A stretch of 64,000 nt of DNA. Origin: Gemmatimonadota bacterium. GTDB lineage: Bacteria; Gemmatimonadota; Gemmatimonadetes; Gemmatimonadales; Gemmatimonadaceae. The notes beneath the pieces were generated by a model. It had not been told where the DNA came from and searched no databases. It saw only the letters and a program-made list of their open reading frames with translations. Where the stretch lies: positions 22,976 through 86,975 of the forward strand of contig JAQBPY010000065.1 of NCBI GenBank assembly GCA_028287285.1, read 5' to 3'. The position numbers were made by a program, and so were the translations under genes. Positions 35,099 to 45,216 of this stretch are shown piece by piece (the first letter of the stretch is position 1; the number at the start of each line of letters is the position of its first letter).

Positions 35099-36574
35099 AT
35101 GCGTACTCTGGTGTTCGCGCTCGCCGTCGCCGCCATCGCGCCCGTTCTCGGGGCACAGAGCGGCCCCGCCTCCAGCGCCACGCTCACGCTCGACGAAGCT
35201 GTTTCGCTCGCCCGCCGCAATAACCCCGTCTACCTCTCGCAGGCCAGTGCCAGGCGCACTGCCGACGCGAGCGTCCGTAGCGCGCGCGGCGCCCTGCTTC
35301 CCTCCGCCGATGCGTCGTTCACCAGCCGCTATCAGCAGGCGGGACAGCAGGTCTTCAGCGGCCAGTCATTCAGCAACAGCTCGGCCACGTTGCAGTCCAG
35401 CTATAGCCTGGGTCTCAACTATCGGGTCAACAAATCCACCTTCCTCACGCCCAGGGCGGCCGAAGCGAATCGCGACGCCGTCGAAGCGGACATCACCGGC
35501 TCGGCCGAGTTGCTGCGCTCGACCGTCACCCAGCAATACCTGAGTGTCCTTCAGGCGCAGGCGCGCTCCGCGCTCCAGGACACGCTCGTGAAAACCGCGC
35601 AGGGCCAGCTCGACCTCGCCAAGGCCAAGGTCGCCGTGGGATCCGGCACGTCGCTCGACATCCGCCGCGCCGAAGTCGCGCTCGGACAGTCGCAGGTGGC
35701 GCTGCTCCGTGAGCGGAACAACGTGGAAATCGAAAAGCTTCGCCTCTTCCAGCAGATGGGCGTGGCCCAGCCGGATAACGTGAGCCTCGTCACGGATTTT
35801 CCCATTACGGCGCCGAACTTCAATCTCGCCACGCTGCTGGATGATGCGCGCAGGGGCAACCCGGCCATCGTCGCGCTCCGCGCCCGCGACCGGTCGGCAG
35901 ACCTGAACGTGCAGGTGGCAAAGTCGGCCTACACGCCTACACTCACGCTCAGCACGGGTGTTGGCGGGAATTCATACCAGTACACCAACGCCGACTACCT
36001 CATCGGCCAGGCGCAGGCGCAGATCGCCGGTGCCCAGGCCAGCTGCTTCCAGGTGGATTCGCTCCGGACGCGCGTGGGCTTGTCCAGCTCGAACTGCAAC
36101 AGCTCCGCGTACCAGTTCACGTCTGCGCAGGCAGACGCCATCCGCGCGAAGAACAGTCAGTTCCCCTTCAGCTTCCAGCGGTCGCCACTCGCGCTCAACG
36201 CAACGCTCTCGATCCCGATCTTCGACAACTTCGGCCGCGAGGAGCGCGTGCAGCAGGCGCAGGTGAACAAGGAAGACGCGCTGTACAATGTGAAGGCAAA
36301 GGATCTCGCGCTCACGGCAGACGTCACGCAGGCCTATCGCACGCTGACGACCGCCGCACAGACGGTCACGCTGCAGGAACAGAACGCATCGAAGGCAAAG
36401 GAAGAGCTGTCATTCGCCGAAGAGCGCTACAAGGTCGGCGCGTCGACCTTCCTGGACGTCGTGACGTCGCGTGGCAGCTACGAGCAGGCCCTGATCGATC
36501 GCGTGAACGCAGTATACGACTACCACAAAGCCTTTGCCGCGCTTGAAAATGCGGTTGGCCACCCCCTCCGCTAG
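35099..36574 (+). CDS. TolC-family outer-membrane efflux protein
   Basis: 491 residues with Sec signal peptide MRTLVFALAVAAIAPVLGAQ. Two outer-membrane-factor repeats are visible: the first begins ATLTLDEAVSLARRNNPVYL, the second LATLLDDARRGNPAIVALRA. Helical segments are rich in Ala, Gln and Glu (VTQQYLSVLQAQARSALQDT; AEERYKVGASTFLDVVTSRG), the usual alpha-barrel signature. Trimeric TolC proteins form the exit duct of tripartite pumps. The adaptor gene starts 24 bases after the stop, so this is the first gene of the efflux operon. AGGA lies in the leader just upstream. Confidence 0.94.
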   Translation: MRTLVFALAVAAIAPVLGAQSGPASSATLTLDEAVSLARRNNPVYLSQASARRTADASVRSARGALLPSADASFTSRYQQAGQQVFSGQSFSNSSATLQSSYSLGLNYRVNKSTFLTPRAAEANRDAVEADITGSAELLRSTVTQQYLSVLQAQARSALQDTLVKTAQGQLDLAKAKVAVGSGTSLDIRRAEVALGQSQVALLRERNNVEIEKLRLFQQMGVAQPDNVSLVTDFPITAPNFNLATLLDDARRGNPAIVALRARDRSADLNVQVAKSAYTPTLTLSTGVGGNSYQYTNADYLIGQAQAQIAGAQASCFQVDSLRTRVGLSSSNCNSSAYQFTSAQADAIRAKNSQFPFSFQRSPLALNATLSIPIFDNFGREERVQQAQVNKEDALYNVKAKDLALTADVTQAYRTLTTAAQTVTLQEQNASKAKEELSFAEERYKVGASTFLDVVTSRGSYEQALIDRVNAVYDYHKAFAALENAVGHPLR

Positions 36575-36598
36575 CACCTCCCCACCGAGATTATCCAA

Positions 36599-37881
36599 AT
36601 GAGCAAGAATGTGAAATTGACCCTGCTTGGAGTGGTGATTCTGGCCCTCGCAGGGGTTGGCGGGCTCACCGCCATGAAACGCGGCAACAAGGCGGTGGAA
36701 GTCCGCATCGAGGACGTGCAGAACCGCGACCTCGTGGCCTCCGTCACGGCCAGCGGCCAAGTACGCCCGCAGACAAAGGTCGACCTGAGCTCGGACATCA
36801 CCGGCAAGATCGTCAAGTTGGCCGTGAAGGAAGGGCAGATGGTGACCAAGGGCCAGTTCCTCCTGCAGATCGACGCTGAGCAGGCCAATGCCGCCGTGCA
36901 GCGCATGGAGGCCGTCGTGGCCTCGAGCAAGGCGCAGCTGTCGCAGGCCAACGCGAACTTCATGCAGGCCCAGAAGAGCCTGGACCGCACCGCGGCCATG
37001 AAGAAGTCCAACCCCCAGCTGATTGCCGATGAGCAGATGGAGCAGCTGCGCACGGCCGTCGATGTCAACAAGGCCCAGTACGATGCAGCCAAACACTCGG
37101 TCGATCAGTCCACGGCATCGCTGCGCGATGCGCAGAGCGCCCTGAGCAAGACGTCCATCTACGCGCCGATGTCGGGCCGCGTGACGCGCCTGGTGGTGGA
37201 GAACGGCGAAACGGCCATCCAGGGCACCATGAACAAGGATGCCGCCACGCTGCTCACCATCGCGGACATGAGCGTGCTGGAGACCAAGGTCAAGGTCGAC
37301 GAAACCGACGTCGCCCGAATCGCCCTTGGCGACTCCGCGGTCATCCAGATCGATGCCTTTCCGGATACCACCTTCATCGGCAGGGTAACCAAAATCTCCA
37401 ATAGTGCTGTCAAAGCAGCAACCGCCTCGTCGAGCACCGATCAGGCGGTAGATTACGAGGTCACCATCCAGCTCGTGAACACCCCGCCCGAAACGCGGCC
37501 GGATTTTTCGGCCACGGCCAAGATCATCACGGATACCCGAAAGCAGGTGCTGTCCATCCCGATCATTGCACTCACCGTTCGGGAGAACGAGGCGCTGATC
37601 AAGGGTGACACGGCAGTTGGACTGGGCAAGGCGAAGCCCAAAAAGGAAGTCGGCAAAAAGGATGTGGAAGGTGTGTTCGTAGTCGCGAAAGACAACAAAG
37701 TGACGTTCCGGCCCGTAAAGGTAGGGATCGCTGGAGAGAAGCACTTCGAGGTGTTGAGTGGCCTCAAGTCGGGCGACAAGATCGTCGCCGGCACCTACCA
37801 GGCGATCCGCGAGCTGAAGGATGGCGCGTTGATTCGCGAAACGAAGGTTGACCCCAAGAAGCCGGCAACGGCGGCCAAATC

Positions 37882-37885
<4 letters not shown>
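36599..37885 (+). CDS. MacA-like periplasmic adaptor (membrane fusion protein)
   Basis: 428 residues. A single N-terminal membrane anchor ([20 protein letters not shown]) is followed by the first half of the biotinyl-lipoyl domain ([39 protein letters not shown]). A long alpha-hairpin comes next ([20 protein letters not shown] ... [20 protein letters not shown]). The beta-barrel has [20 protein letters not shown], and the membrane-proximal domain is near the end. Adaptors of this type bridge TolC and a MacB-type ABC pump. The gene overlaps the ATPase gene by GTGA, so adaptor and ATPase are coupled. Confidence 0.95.
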
Positions 37886-38694
<809 letters not shown>

Positions 38695-38722
38695 CCGATC
38701 AGTCTGTCGGCACCGTTCCGGT

Positions 38723-38752
38723 GGGATAGCGTTAGATTCATAACGCTATCCC
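38723..38752 (+). other. Perfect 12-bp stem-loop between the ATPase and permease genes
   Basis: GGGATAGCGTTA (38723-38734) pairs perfectly with TAACGCTATCCC (38741-38752) across a six-base loop. A shorter hairpin CACCG/CGGTG lies just before it (38710-38722). There is no T-run after it. It sits within the efflux operon, ten bases before the start of the first permease. Confidence 0.7.
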
Positions 38753-38762
38753 TACCCTCGCC

Positions 38763-40007
38763 ATGCCCTTCCTCGACGCCATCCGCCTCGCCCTCCAGAC
38801 CATCTGGGTGCAAAAGCTCAAGAGCTTTTTCACCCTGCTTGGCGTGATGATCGGCGTCACGTTCCTCATTGCAGTCGTGTCCATCGTGGGCGGCATGAGC
38901 CGCTACATGAGCGATGAGCTCGTGGGCAAGATCATGGCGATCAACTCCTTCGAGGTCCGGCAGCGCCCCAACATCAACATCGGCGACAACTCCGAGGAGC
39001 ATCAGCGCGAGTTGCGCCGGCGCCCGCGCATCGAGGAGGCGGACGTCGCGCCCATCGTGGCGGCGCTGGAGCCCGATATCCGCTATGCCGCGGTGGGCAT
39101 CGGTAGCCTCAACGCGGAATCGAAATACCAGCTCAAGCCGAAGGCAACGCGCGTCTTCACTGTTACGCCCGACTACTTCGACATCAAGCGGATGGCCCCT
39201 GTAAAGGGGCGGCTGTTCAGCCCGCAGGAGTATGAGCACGGCTCGAACGTGATCGTCATCGGGCAGGACGTGGCGAAATATTACTTCAACGGCCTCGAGC
39301 CGCTTGGACGCGAGCTGATCGTGAAAGGACTGCCGTACACCGTCGTTGGTGTGATGGAGACGCAGGGCAGCGCATTCGGCCAGTCGTTCGACCAGTTCAT
39401 CGTGGCGCCGCACACGTCGCCGCTGAACCGGCTGGTCAACCCGCACGGCCTCATCAACTCGATCATCATCCAGGTGCCCGGCCAGCGTTCCATGGTCAGC
39501 ACCATGGAGAACGTGCGCGAAGTCATGCGCATCCGGCACCATCTGCGGCCCAACCAGAAAGACAACTTCGAGCTGCAGACGTCGGATTCCGCGCTCGAGT
39601 TCTGGAACAAGATCAAGAGCTATCTCGTGATCGCCGGCGTGGCGCTGCCCGCCATCGGGTTGGTCGTGGGTGCCATCGTCATCATGAACATCATGCTCGT
39701 TGCCGTGGCCGAGCGCACACGGGAGATCGGCATTCGGAAGGCGCTTGGTGCGAAGCGGCGCGACATCATGAGCCAGTTTCTCGTGGAGAGTGCAACGCTG
39801 AGCACCCTGGGCGCGGCCCTTGGCGTGGCCACCGGCTTTGCCTTTGCGAAAGTCATCTCCATGCTGAGTCCGTTGCCCGCCGCCGTCGAGCTGTGGTCGG
39901 TACTGGTAGGCATTTCCATTGGTGCCGGCGTGGGCGTCATCGCGGGCGTTTATCCGGCCAGCCGCGCCTCGCGCCTGGATCCCATCACGGCGCTCAGGCA
40001 GGAGTAA
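38763..40007 (+). CDS. MacB-type ABC permease, type A, pair 1
   Basis: 414 residues. The N-terminal helix lies in KLKSFFTLLGVMIGVTFLIA. A large periplasmic MacB_PCD domain follows (residues ~45-270), then the FtsX-type C-terminal domain with three helices and the cytoplasmic coupling motif ERTREIGIRKALGA. The start MPFLDAIRLALQTIWVQKLK is shared with the two other type A proteins. It lacks an ATPase domain, so it depends on the separate ATP-binding subunit. Type A and type B proteins differ throughout the periplasmic domain, so each pair is likely a heterodimer. The type B partner starts five bases after the stop. Confidence 0.95.
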   Translation: MPFLDAIRLALQTIWVQKLKSFFTLLGVMIGVTFLIAVVSIVGGMSRYMSDELVGKIMAINSFEVRQRPNINIGDNSEEHQRELRRRPRIEEADVAPIVAALEPDIRYAAVGIGSLNAESKYQLKPKATRVFTVTPDYFDIKRMAPVKGRLFSPQEYEHGSNVIVIGQDVAKYYFNGLEPLGRELIVKGLPYTVVGVMETQGSAFGQSFDQFIVAPHTSPLNRLVNPHGLINSIIIQVPGQRSMVSTMENVREVMRIRHHLRPNQKDNFELQTSDSALEFWNKIKSYLVIAGVALPAIGLVVGAIVIMNIMLVAVAERTREIGIRKALGAKRRDIMSQFLVESATLSTLGAALGVATGFAFAKVISMLSPLPAAVELWSVLVGISIGAGVGVIAGVYPASRASRLDPITALRQE

Positions 40008-40012
40008 GGCGC

Positions 40013-41269
40013 ATGTCGATGCTGGCGCAACGTATTTTCGGCATGAAGGAGGGCGTAACCATTGCCCTCGATTCCATTCGCGCGAACAAGGTTCGTGCAG
40101 GCCTGACCATTCTTGGCATCGCAGTCGGAGTATTCGTCGTCGTGGTGATCTCGGCCGCCATTCACGGCATCAACGACAGCGTCGCCAAGGATTTCGAGAG
40201 CGCGGGGCCGACCACGTTCTTCATCTCGCGCTTTCCCATCTCGTTCGAGGCGTGCGACGGAACGGAAAACACGTGCAAGTACCGGCGTAATCCGCCGCTC
40301 ACCCTGGCCGACGTGTCGTCCATCAGCGCGCTTCCTACCGTGCGTACCGCCGGGGCACAGCTCCAGACTCAGCGCAACGCTTCGTATCGCGACAAGCGCG
40401 TGTCGGCGGTGGCGGTGGTTGGTTACACGGCAAACTGGCAGCAGATCGACGGCGGCGGCGACTTGTTTCCTGGGCGCAATTTCACGGCAAACGAGGCCCA
40501 GGCCGGCGACCGTGTCGTGATCGTGAACGATGAGCTGGCGAAACAGCTTTTCGGCGAATCCGACCCGGTCGACAAGACGATTCAACTTGGCAGCGAGCCC
40601 TTCCTCGTTATCGGGCTGTATCACTACAAGGCCAGCTTTCTGGGCGGCGGCGACAGCCCCAAAGCCATCATTCCCATCGAGACTGCGCACAAGCATCTGT
40701 CGGCCTCGATGCGCGATATCGGGCTTTCCGTCATCCCGGCGACGAATGCCACGCGAGCGGAAACGGTGGATGACGTCATCGCCTCGATGCGCGGACGGCA
40801 TGGGCTCCGCCCCGGTGCCGACAATGATTTCGCGATCATCACCCAGGACCAGCTGTTCGAGATCTACAACAAGGTCTTTGGCGCGTTCTTTCTCGTGATG
40901 GTGGTGCTCTCGGCGGTTGGCTTGATCGTGGGCGGAGTGGGTGTTGTCGCAATCATGATGATCTCCGTTACGGAGCGGACGCGCGAGATCGGCGTTCGAA
41001 AGGCACTTGGCGCCACGCGTGGAACAATATTGTGGCAATTCCTTGTCGAGGCAGTCACGCTCACCGGTATCGGCGCGATCATCGGGCTGGCGCTCGGCGC
41101 CCTGGTCGCCTGGGCGATCAAGAGCATGACGCCGATCGCGGCCAGCGTGCCGCCCATGGCCATCGTCTCGGCGCTGGCGTCGAGCTGCCTTACGGGCGTG
41201 CTCTTCGGTATGCTGCCCGCCGCCAAGGCCGCCAAACTCGATCCCGTTGAGGCACTCAGGTACGAATAG
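40013..41269 (+). CDS. MacB-type ABC permease, type B, pair 1
   Basis: 418 residues. The start at 40013 (MSMLAQRIFGMKEGVTIALD) matches its paralogues; a longer frame begins inside the previous gene. The first helix is AGLTILGIAVGVFVVVVISA. The periplasmic domain carries the type B signature EACDGTENTCKYRRNPPLTL with two nearby cysteines, which may form a disulfide. The C-terminal FtsX domain contains SVTERTREIGVRKALGATRG. Partner of the preceding type A permease. Confidence 0.95.
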   Translation: MSMLAQRIFGMKEGVTIALDSIRANKVRAGLTILGIAVGVFVVVVISAAIHGINDSVAKDFESAGPTTFFISRFPISFEACDGTENTCKYRRNPPLTLADVSSISALPTVRTAGAQLQTQRNASYRDKRVSAVAVVGYTANWQQIDGGGDLFPGRNFTANEAQAGDRVVIVNDELAKQLFGESDPVDKTIQLGSEPFLVIGLYHYKASFLGGGDSPKAIIPIETAHKHLSASMRDIGLSVIPATNATRAETVDDVIASMRGRHGLRPGADNDFAIITQDQLFEIYNKVFGAFFLVMVVLSAVGLIVGGVGVVAIMMISVTERTREIGVRKALGATRGTILWQFLVEAVTLTGIGAIIGLALGALVAWAIKSMTPIAASVPPMAIVSALASSCLTGVLFGMLPAAKAAKLDPVEALRYE

Positions 41270-41344
41270 CGGCAGGAGATGACCGAATCACGGAACTTTT
41301 ACAGACGGGTTCCGTAGTTCGAGTTGTACACTTCCTCCCCATCC

Positions 41345-42589
41345 ATGCCGTTTTTCGACGCTATCCGTCTCGCGCTCCAGCAGATCTGGGTCCAGAAGCT
41401 CAAGAGCTTCTTCACCCTTCTTGGGGTGATGATCGGTGTCACCTTTCTCATTGCCGTCGTCTCCATCGTGGGCGGCATGAGCAGCTACATGACCGACCAG
41501 GTCGTGGGCAAGATCATGGCGGTCAACTCCTTCGAGTTGCGGCACCGCCCCAACATCAACATCGGCGACAATTCGGAGGAGCACTGGCGCGAGCTGCGCC
41601 GGCGGCAGCGCATTCGCGAAACGGATGTCGAGCCTGTAGTCGCTGCGTTGCCCGAAGGCGTGCGTTACGCAGTCATGGGCAGCGACAACCTCACGGCCGA
41701 GTCCAAGTATGTGCGAAAGCCAAAGCAGGTCCAGACGTTCACCGTCACGGACGGCTACTTCGGCATCAAGCGCATGGAGCCCTCGCGGGGACGATTGTTT
41801 TCGCCGCAGGAATACGAACGCGGCATGAACGTGATCGTGGTCGGGCAGGACGTGGCGGACTATTTCTTTCCCAGCCTCGATCCTCTCAACCGTGAGCTCG
41901 TGATCAAGGGCGTTCCATACACCGTTGTTGGTGTGATGGAGAAGCAAGGCAGCGCGTTCGGCATCTCCTTCGACAAGTTCATCGTGGCGCCGCACAAGTC
42001 GCCGCTCAATCGCTTCGTGAACTCACACGGAGTCATCGACGCGGTCATGGTGCAAACGCCAAGCCGCGAAGGCATGCTGGCCGCCATGGAAGCGGTGCGG
42101 CAGGTCATGCGCTCGCGTCATCACCTGCGTCCCAACCAGAAAGACGATTTCGAGCTCGAGACGTCGGACTCGGCGCTCGAATTCTGGAACAAGATCAAGC
42201 AGTACCTCGTGATCGCGGGGGTGGCACTCCCCGCAATCGGCCTCGTGGTGGGTGCCATCGTCATCATGAACATCATGCTCGTGGCCGTCGCGGAGCGCAC
42301 GCGCGAGATCGGCATTCGAAAGGCCCTTGGCGCGAAGCGGCGTGACATCATGAGCCAGTTTCTCGTCGAGAGCGCGACGTTGAGCACGGTAGGCGCAGCA
42401 CTGGGCGTGGCCACCGGCTTTGCCTTCGCGAAGATCATTTCCATCCTGAGTCCGTTGCCCGCCGCCGTCGAGCTGTGGTCGATCGTGGTGGGCATTTCCA
42501 TTGGCGCTGGCGTGGGCATCATCGCCGGCGTATATCCCGCCAGCCGAGCGTCGCGGCTCGATCCCATCACTGCCTTGAGGCAAGAGTAA
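41345..42589 (+). CDS. MacB-type ABC permease, type A, pair 2
   Basis: 414 residues, exactly the length of the pair 1 type A protein, and nearly identical to it along most of its length (for example MPFFDAIRLALQQIWVQKLK and SATLSTVGAALGVATGFAFA). Differences concentrate in the periplasmic domain around residues 85-125. I chose the ATG at 41345 because it aligns with the paralogues; a GTG at 41324 is in frame. The 75-base gap before it has no gene. This close match indicates a recent duplication of the whole A-B pair. Confidence 0.95.
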   Translation: MPFFDAIRLALQQIWVQKLKSFFTLLGVMIGVTFLIAVVSIVGGMSSYMTDQVVGKIMAVNSFELRHRPNINIGDNSEEHWRELRRRQRIRETDVEPVVAALPEGVRYAVMGSDNLTAESKYVRKPKQVQTFTVTDGYFGIKRMEPSRGRLFSPQEYERGMNVIVVGQDVADYFFPSLDPLNRELVIKGVPYTVVGVMEKQGSAFGISFDKFIVAPHKSPLNRFVNSHGVIDAVMVQTPSREGMLAAMEAVRQVMRSRHHLRPNQKDDFELETSDSALEFWNKIKQYLVIAGVALPAIGLVVGAIVIMNIMLVAVAERTREIGIRKALGAKRRDIMSQFLVESATLSTVGAALGVATGFAFAKIISILSPLPAAVELWSIVVGISIGAGVGIIAGVYPASRASRLDPITALRQE

Positions 42590-42592
42590 TTC

Positions 42593-43849
42593 ATGGGTCT
42601 CCTACAGGAACGGCTCTTCGGCATGGGCGAGGGCGTCACCATCGCGCTCGATTCCATTCGTGCAAACAAGGTGCGCGCCGGACTCACCATCCTCGGCATC
42701 GCGGTGGGTGTCTTCGTCGTCGTGGTCATCTCTGCAGCCGTGCACGGGATCAATGCCAGTGTCGCACGCGATCTCGAAAAGACAGGGCCCACCACATTCT
42801 TCGTCTCGCGCTTTCCCATTTCGTTTGAAGCGTGCGATGGCACGGACGACACATGCAAGTGGTTCCGCAATCCGCCATTGACGCTCGCCGACGTGACGCT
42901 GCTCGACCGGTTGGCGAGTGTACGGACTGTTGGCGCGCGGCTCGACATGCAGCGGCTCATCTCGTACAAGGACAAGCGGCTCACGGACGTGCAGGTCACC
43001 GGATTCACAGGGAACTGGCAGCAGATCGAAGGCGGAACCGACATCTACCCGGGGCGCAGCTTCACCGCCAATGAAGCAACGGCGGGCGACAAGGTTGCCA
43101 TCATAAACGACGTGCTCGCAAAGCAGATGTTCGGCGACTCCGATCCGATGGACAAGATGATCGAGGTCGGCAACGTGCCGTTCAGGGTGCTCGGTGTCTA
43201 CCACTCCGACGCGAGCTTCCTTGCGGGCGGCAACAAGCCACGTGCGATCGTTCCTGTGGAGTCCGCCCATCGCTCGCTCGGCGCATCGTACAATGACATT
43301 GGAATTGCCGTCGTGCCGCTGGCGAGCGTCTCGCGCGCGGAAGCCATCGACGATGTCATTGCAACGATGCGGGCGCGGCGAACGCTGCGGCCCGGGACCG
43401 ACAATAACTTCGCCATCATCACGCAGGACCAGCTGTTCGACGTCTACAACAAGATTTTCGGCGCGTTCTTTCTCGTGATGGTCGTGCTCTCGGCCGTGGG
43501 GCTCATCGTGGGAGGCGTGGGTGTCATCGCGATCATGATGATCTCGGTGACGGAGCGCACCCGCGAGATAGGCGTGCGCAAGGCCCTTGGTGCCACGCGT
43601 GGCACCATTCTGTGGCAGTTTCTCGTGGAGGCGGTGACGCTGACGGGCATCGGGTCGATCATCGGGCTGGTGCTCGGAACGCTGATGGCAATATTGATCA
43701 ATCAGCTTACTCCGATAGCGGCCAGCGTCCCGCCAATGGCTGTGGTGGCGGCGCTCCTGACCAGCTGTTTCACCGGTGTGCTGTTTGGCATGCTGCCCGC
43801 CGCGCGGGCAGCGCGCCTGGATCCCGTGACAGCCCTGCGTTACGAATGA
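42593..43849 (+). CDS. MacB-type ABC permease, type B, pair 2
   Basis: 418 residues, the same length as the pair 1 type B protein. It starts three bases after the partner gene stop. MGLLQERLFGMGEGVTIALD and the following helix match pair 1, and the cysteine pair is kept (EACDGTDDTCKWFRNPPLTL). The periplasmic region around residues 105-130 differs from pair 1. The FtsX domain and ERTREIGVRKALGATRG are conserved. After it, a 125-base gap with GC-rich inverted repeats but no gene leads to pair 3. Confidence 0.95.
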   Translation: MGLLQERLFGMGEGVTIALDSIRANKVRAGLTILGIAVGVFVVVVISAAVHGINASVARDLEKTGPTTFFVSRFPISFEACDGTDDTCKWFRNPPLTLADVTLLDRLASVRTVGARLDMQRLISYKDKRLTDVQVTGFTGNWQQIEGGTDIYPGRSFTANEATAGDKVAIINDVLAKQMFGDSDPMDKMIEVGNVPFRVLGVYHSDASFLAGGNKPRAIVPVESAHRSLGASYNDIGIAVVPLASVSRAEAIDDVIATMRARRTLRPGTDNNFAIITQDQLFDVYNKIFGAFFLVMVVLSAVGLIVGGVGVIAIMMISVTERTREIGVRKALGATRGTILWQFLVEAVTLTGIGSIIGLVLGTLMAILINQLTPIAASVPPMAVVAALLTSCFTGVLFGMLPAARAARLDPVTALRYE

Positions 43850-43974
43850 TGCGCAACTGAGCTGCAATCGAACCTCGCCCGCCGGGCGGCCGAAGCTCAG
43901 CGCTCATCTTCTGACACTTTCCGGGCCCGGGCCCCGTACGCCATGGAGATCCCCTCCTCCAGGCGCAAGAGAAA

Positions 43975-45213
43975 ATGCCATTCTTCGAGGCCATCCGGCT
44001 GGCGCTCCAGACCATTCGTGTCCAGAAACTGAAGAGCTTTTTCACGCTGCTCGGTGTCATGATTGGCGTCATGTTCCTCATCGCCGTCGTATCGATCGTC
44101 ACCGGCATGAGCAAATACGTCGAGGAAGATTTCGCCGGCCGGATGCTCGGCGCGAATACCTTCACCCTGCGGAGGTTCCCATGGTTCGGGAACAACACCA
44201 CGCAGGAAGAATGGATGGAATGGCAGCGCCGGCCGCGCGTGTATCACCGTGACGTCGCGCTCATTCGCAGCACGCTGCCCAGCGGTACGCACTATGCCGT
44301 CGAGAGCCAGGAAACCCTCTGGGCATCCACACCTTATGCAAGGCCCCGGCAAATCGATGCCCACGCCGTCGAGGGCGACTACTTCACCATCAAGAAGTAT
44401 GATCTCTCCTCCGGGCGGGTGTTCACGCAGCAGGAGGCGGAGCTCGGTGCCAACGTCATCGTCATCGGTGACGAAGTTGCATCGTTCTTCTTTCACGGGC
44501 TCAATCCGCTGGGCCGTGAGTTGCGCATTGGCGGGCTCCCGTACACCGTCATCGGGGTAATCGAACACCAGGGCAATCTCTTTGGGCAGTCGCTCGACAA
44601 GACGGGATATGCGCCGTTCAGCTCACCCCTGCACCGCTTGACCAACCCGCGTGGCGACATAGATGGCCTGTTGGTGCAGGCACCAAACGACCTCATGATG
44701 CGCGACGCGATGGAGACCGTGCGCGAAGTCCTTCGTGCGCACCGCGGACTGCGGCCAAACGTGAAGGACAACTTCGTGATGGAGACATCCGAGAGCGCGC
44801 TCGCCTCTTTCCGGCAGACCAAGCAGATCATGACCATTGCCGGCACGGCCCTGCCGGCCATCGGCCTCGTGGTGGGCGGCATGGTCATCATGAACATCAT
44901 GCTCGTAGCCGTCGCCGAACGCACCCGCGAAATCGGCATTCGCAAGGCGCTCGGCGCGCGACGCAAGGACATCATGCGCCAGTTTCTCGTGGAAGCAGCA
45001 ACGCTCAGCACGGTCGGTGCAATACTCGGCATCGTGCTGGGCATCCTGGGAGCAAACATCATCTCGTGGAATACGCCGCTGCCTGCCGCCATTGCTCCCT
45101 GGTCCATCGTCGCGGCAACGCTGCTGGGAACGGTCGTCGGCATTTTTTCCGGCGTGCTGCCGGCGCGCAAGGCATCGCGTCTCGACCCCATCGAAGCCCT
45201 GAGGCAGGAGTAG
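43975..45213 (+). CDS. MacB-type ABC permease, type A, pair 3 (divergent)
   Basis: 412 residues. The N-terminal helix region (MPFFEAIRLALQTIRVQKLK) and coupling motif (ERTREIGIRKALGA) are as in the other type A proteins. The periplasmic domain is clearly different: NTFTLRRFPWFGNNTTQEEW replaces the NSFE(V/L)R...PNINIGDNSEEH region. The C-terminus ends with the same SRLDPIEALRQE. This is an older duplicate, so pair 3 may handle a different substrate. Confidence 0.94.
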   Translation: MPFFEAIRLALQTIRVQKLKSFFTLLGVMIGVMFLIAVVSIVTGMSKYVEEDFAGRMLGANTFTLRRFPWFGNNTTQEEWMEWQRRPRVYHRDVALIRSTLPSGTHYAVESQETLWASTPYARPRQIDAHAVEGDYFTIKKYDLSSGRVFTQQEAELGANVIVIGDEVASFFFHGLNPLGRELRIGGLPYTVIGVIEHQGNLFGQSLDKTGYAPFSSPLHRLTNPRGDIDGLLVQAPNDLMMRDAMETVREVLRAHRGLRPNVKDNFVMETSESALASFRQTKQIMTIAGTALPAIGLVVGGMVIMNIMLVAVAERTREIGIRKALGARRKDIMRQFLVEAATLSTVGAILGIVLGILGANIISWNTPLPAAIAPWSIVAATLLGTVVGIFSGVLPARKASRLDPIEALRQE

Positions 45214-45216
45214 ACC

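Noticed and set aside
42602..43867. A 421-codon minus-strand frame, and similar ones opposite the other permeases
   Set aside because: Antisense shadows of the permease genes. They recur at each paralogue because the sense sequences are similar, not because they are conserved genes.
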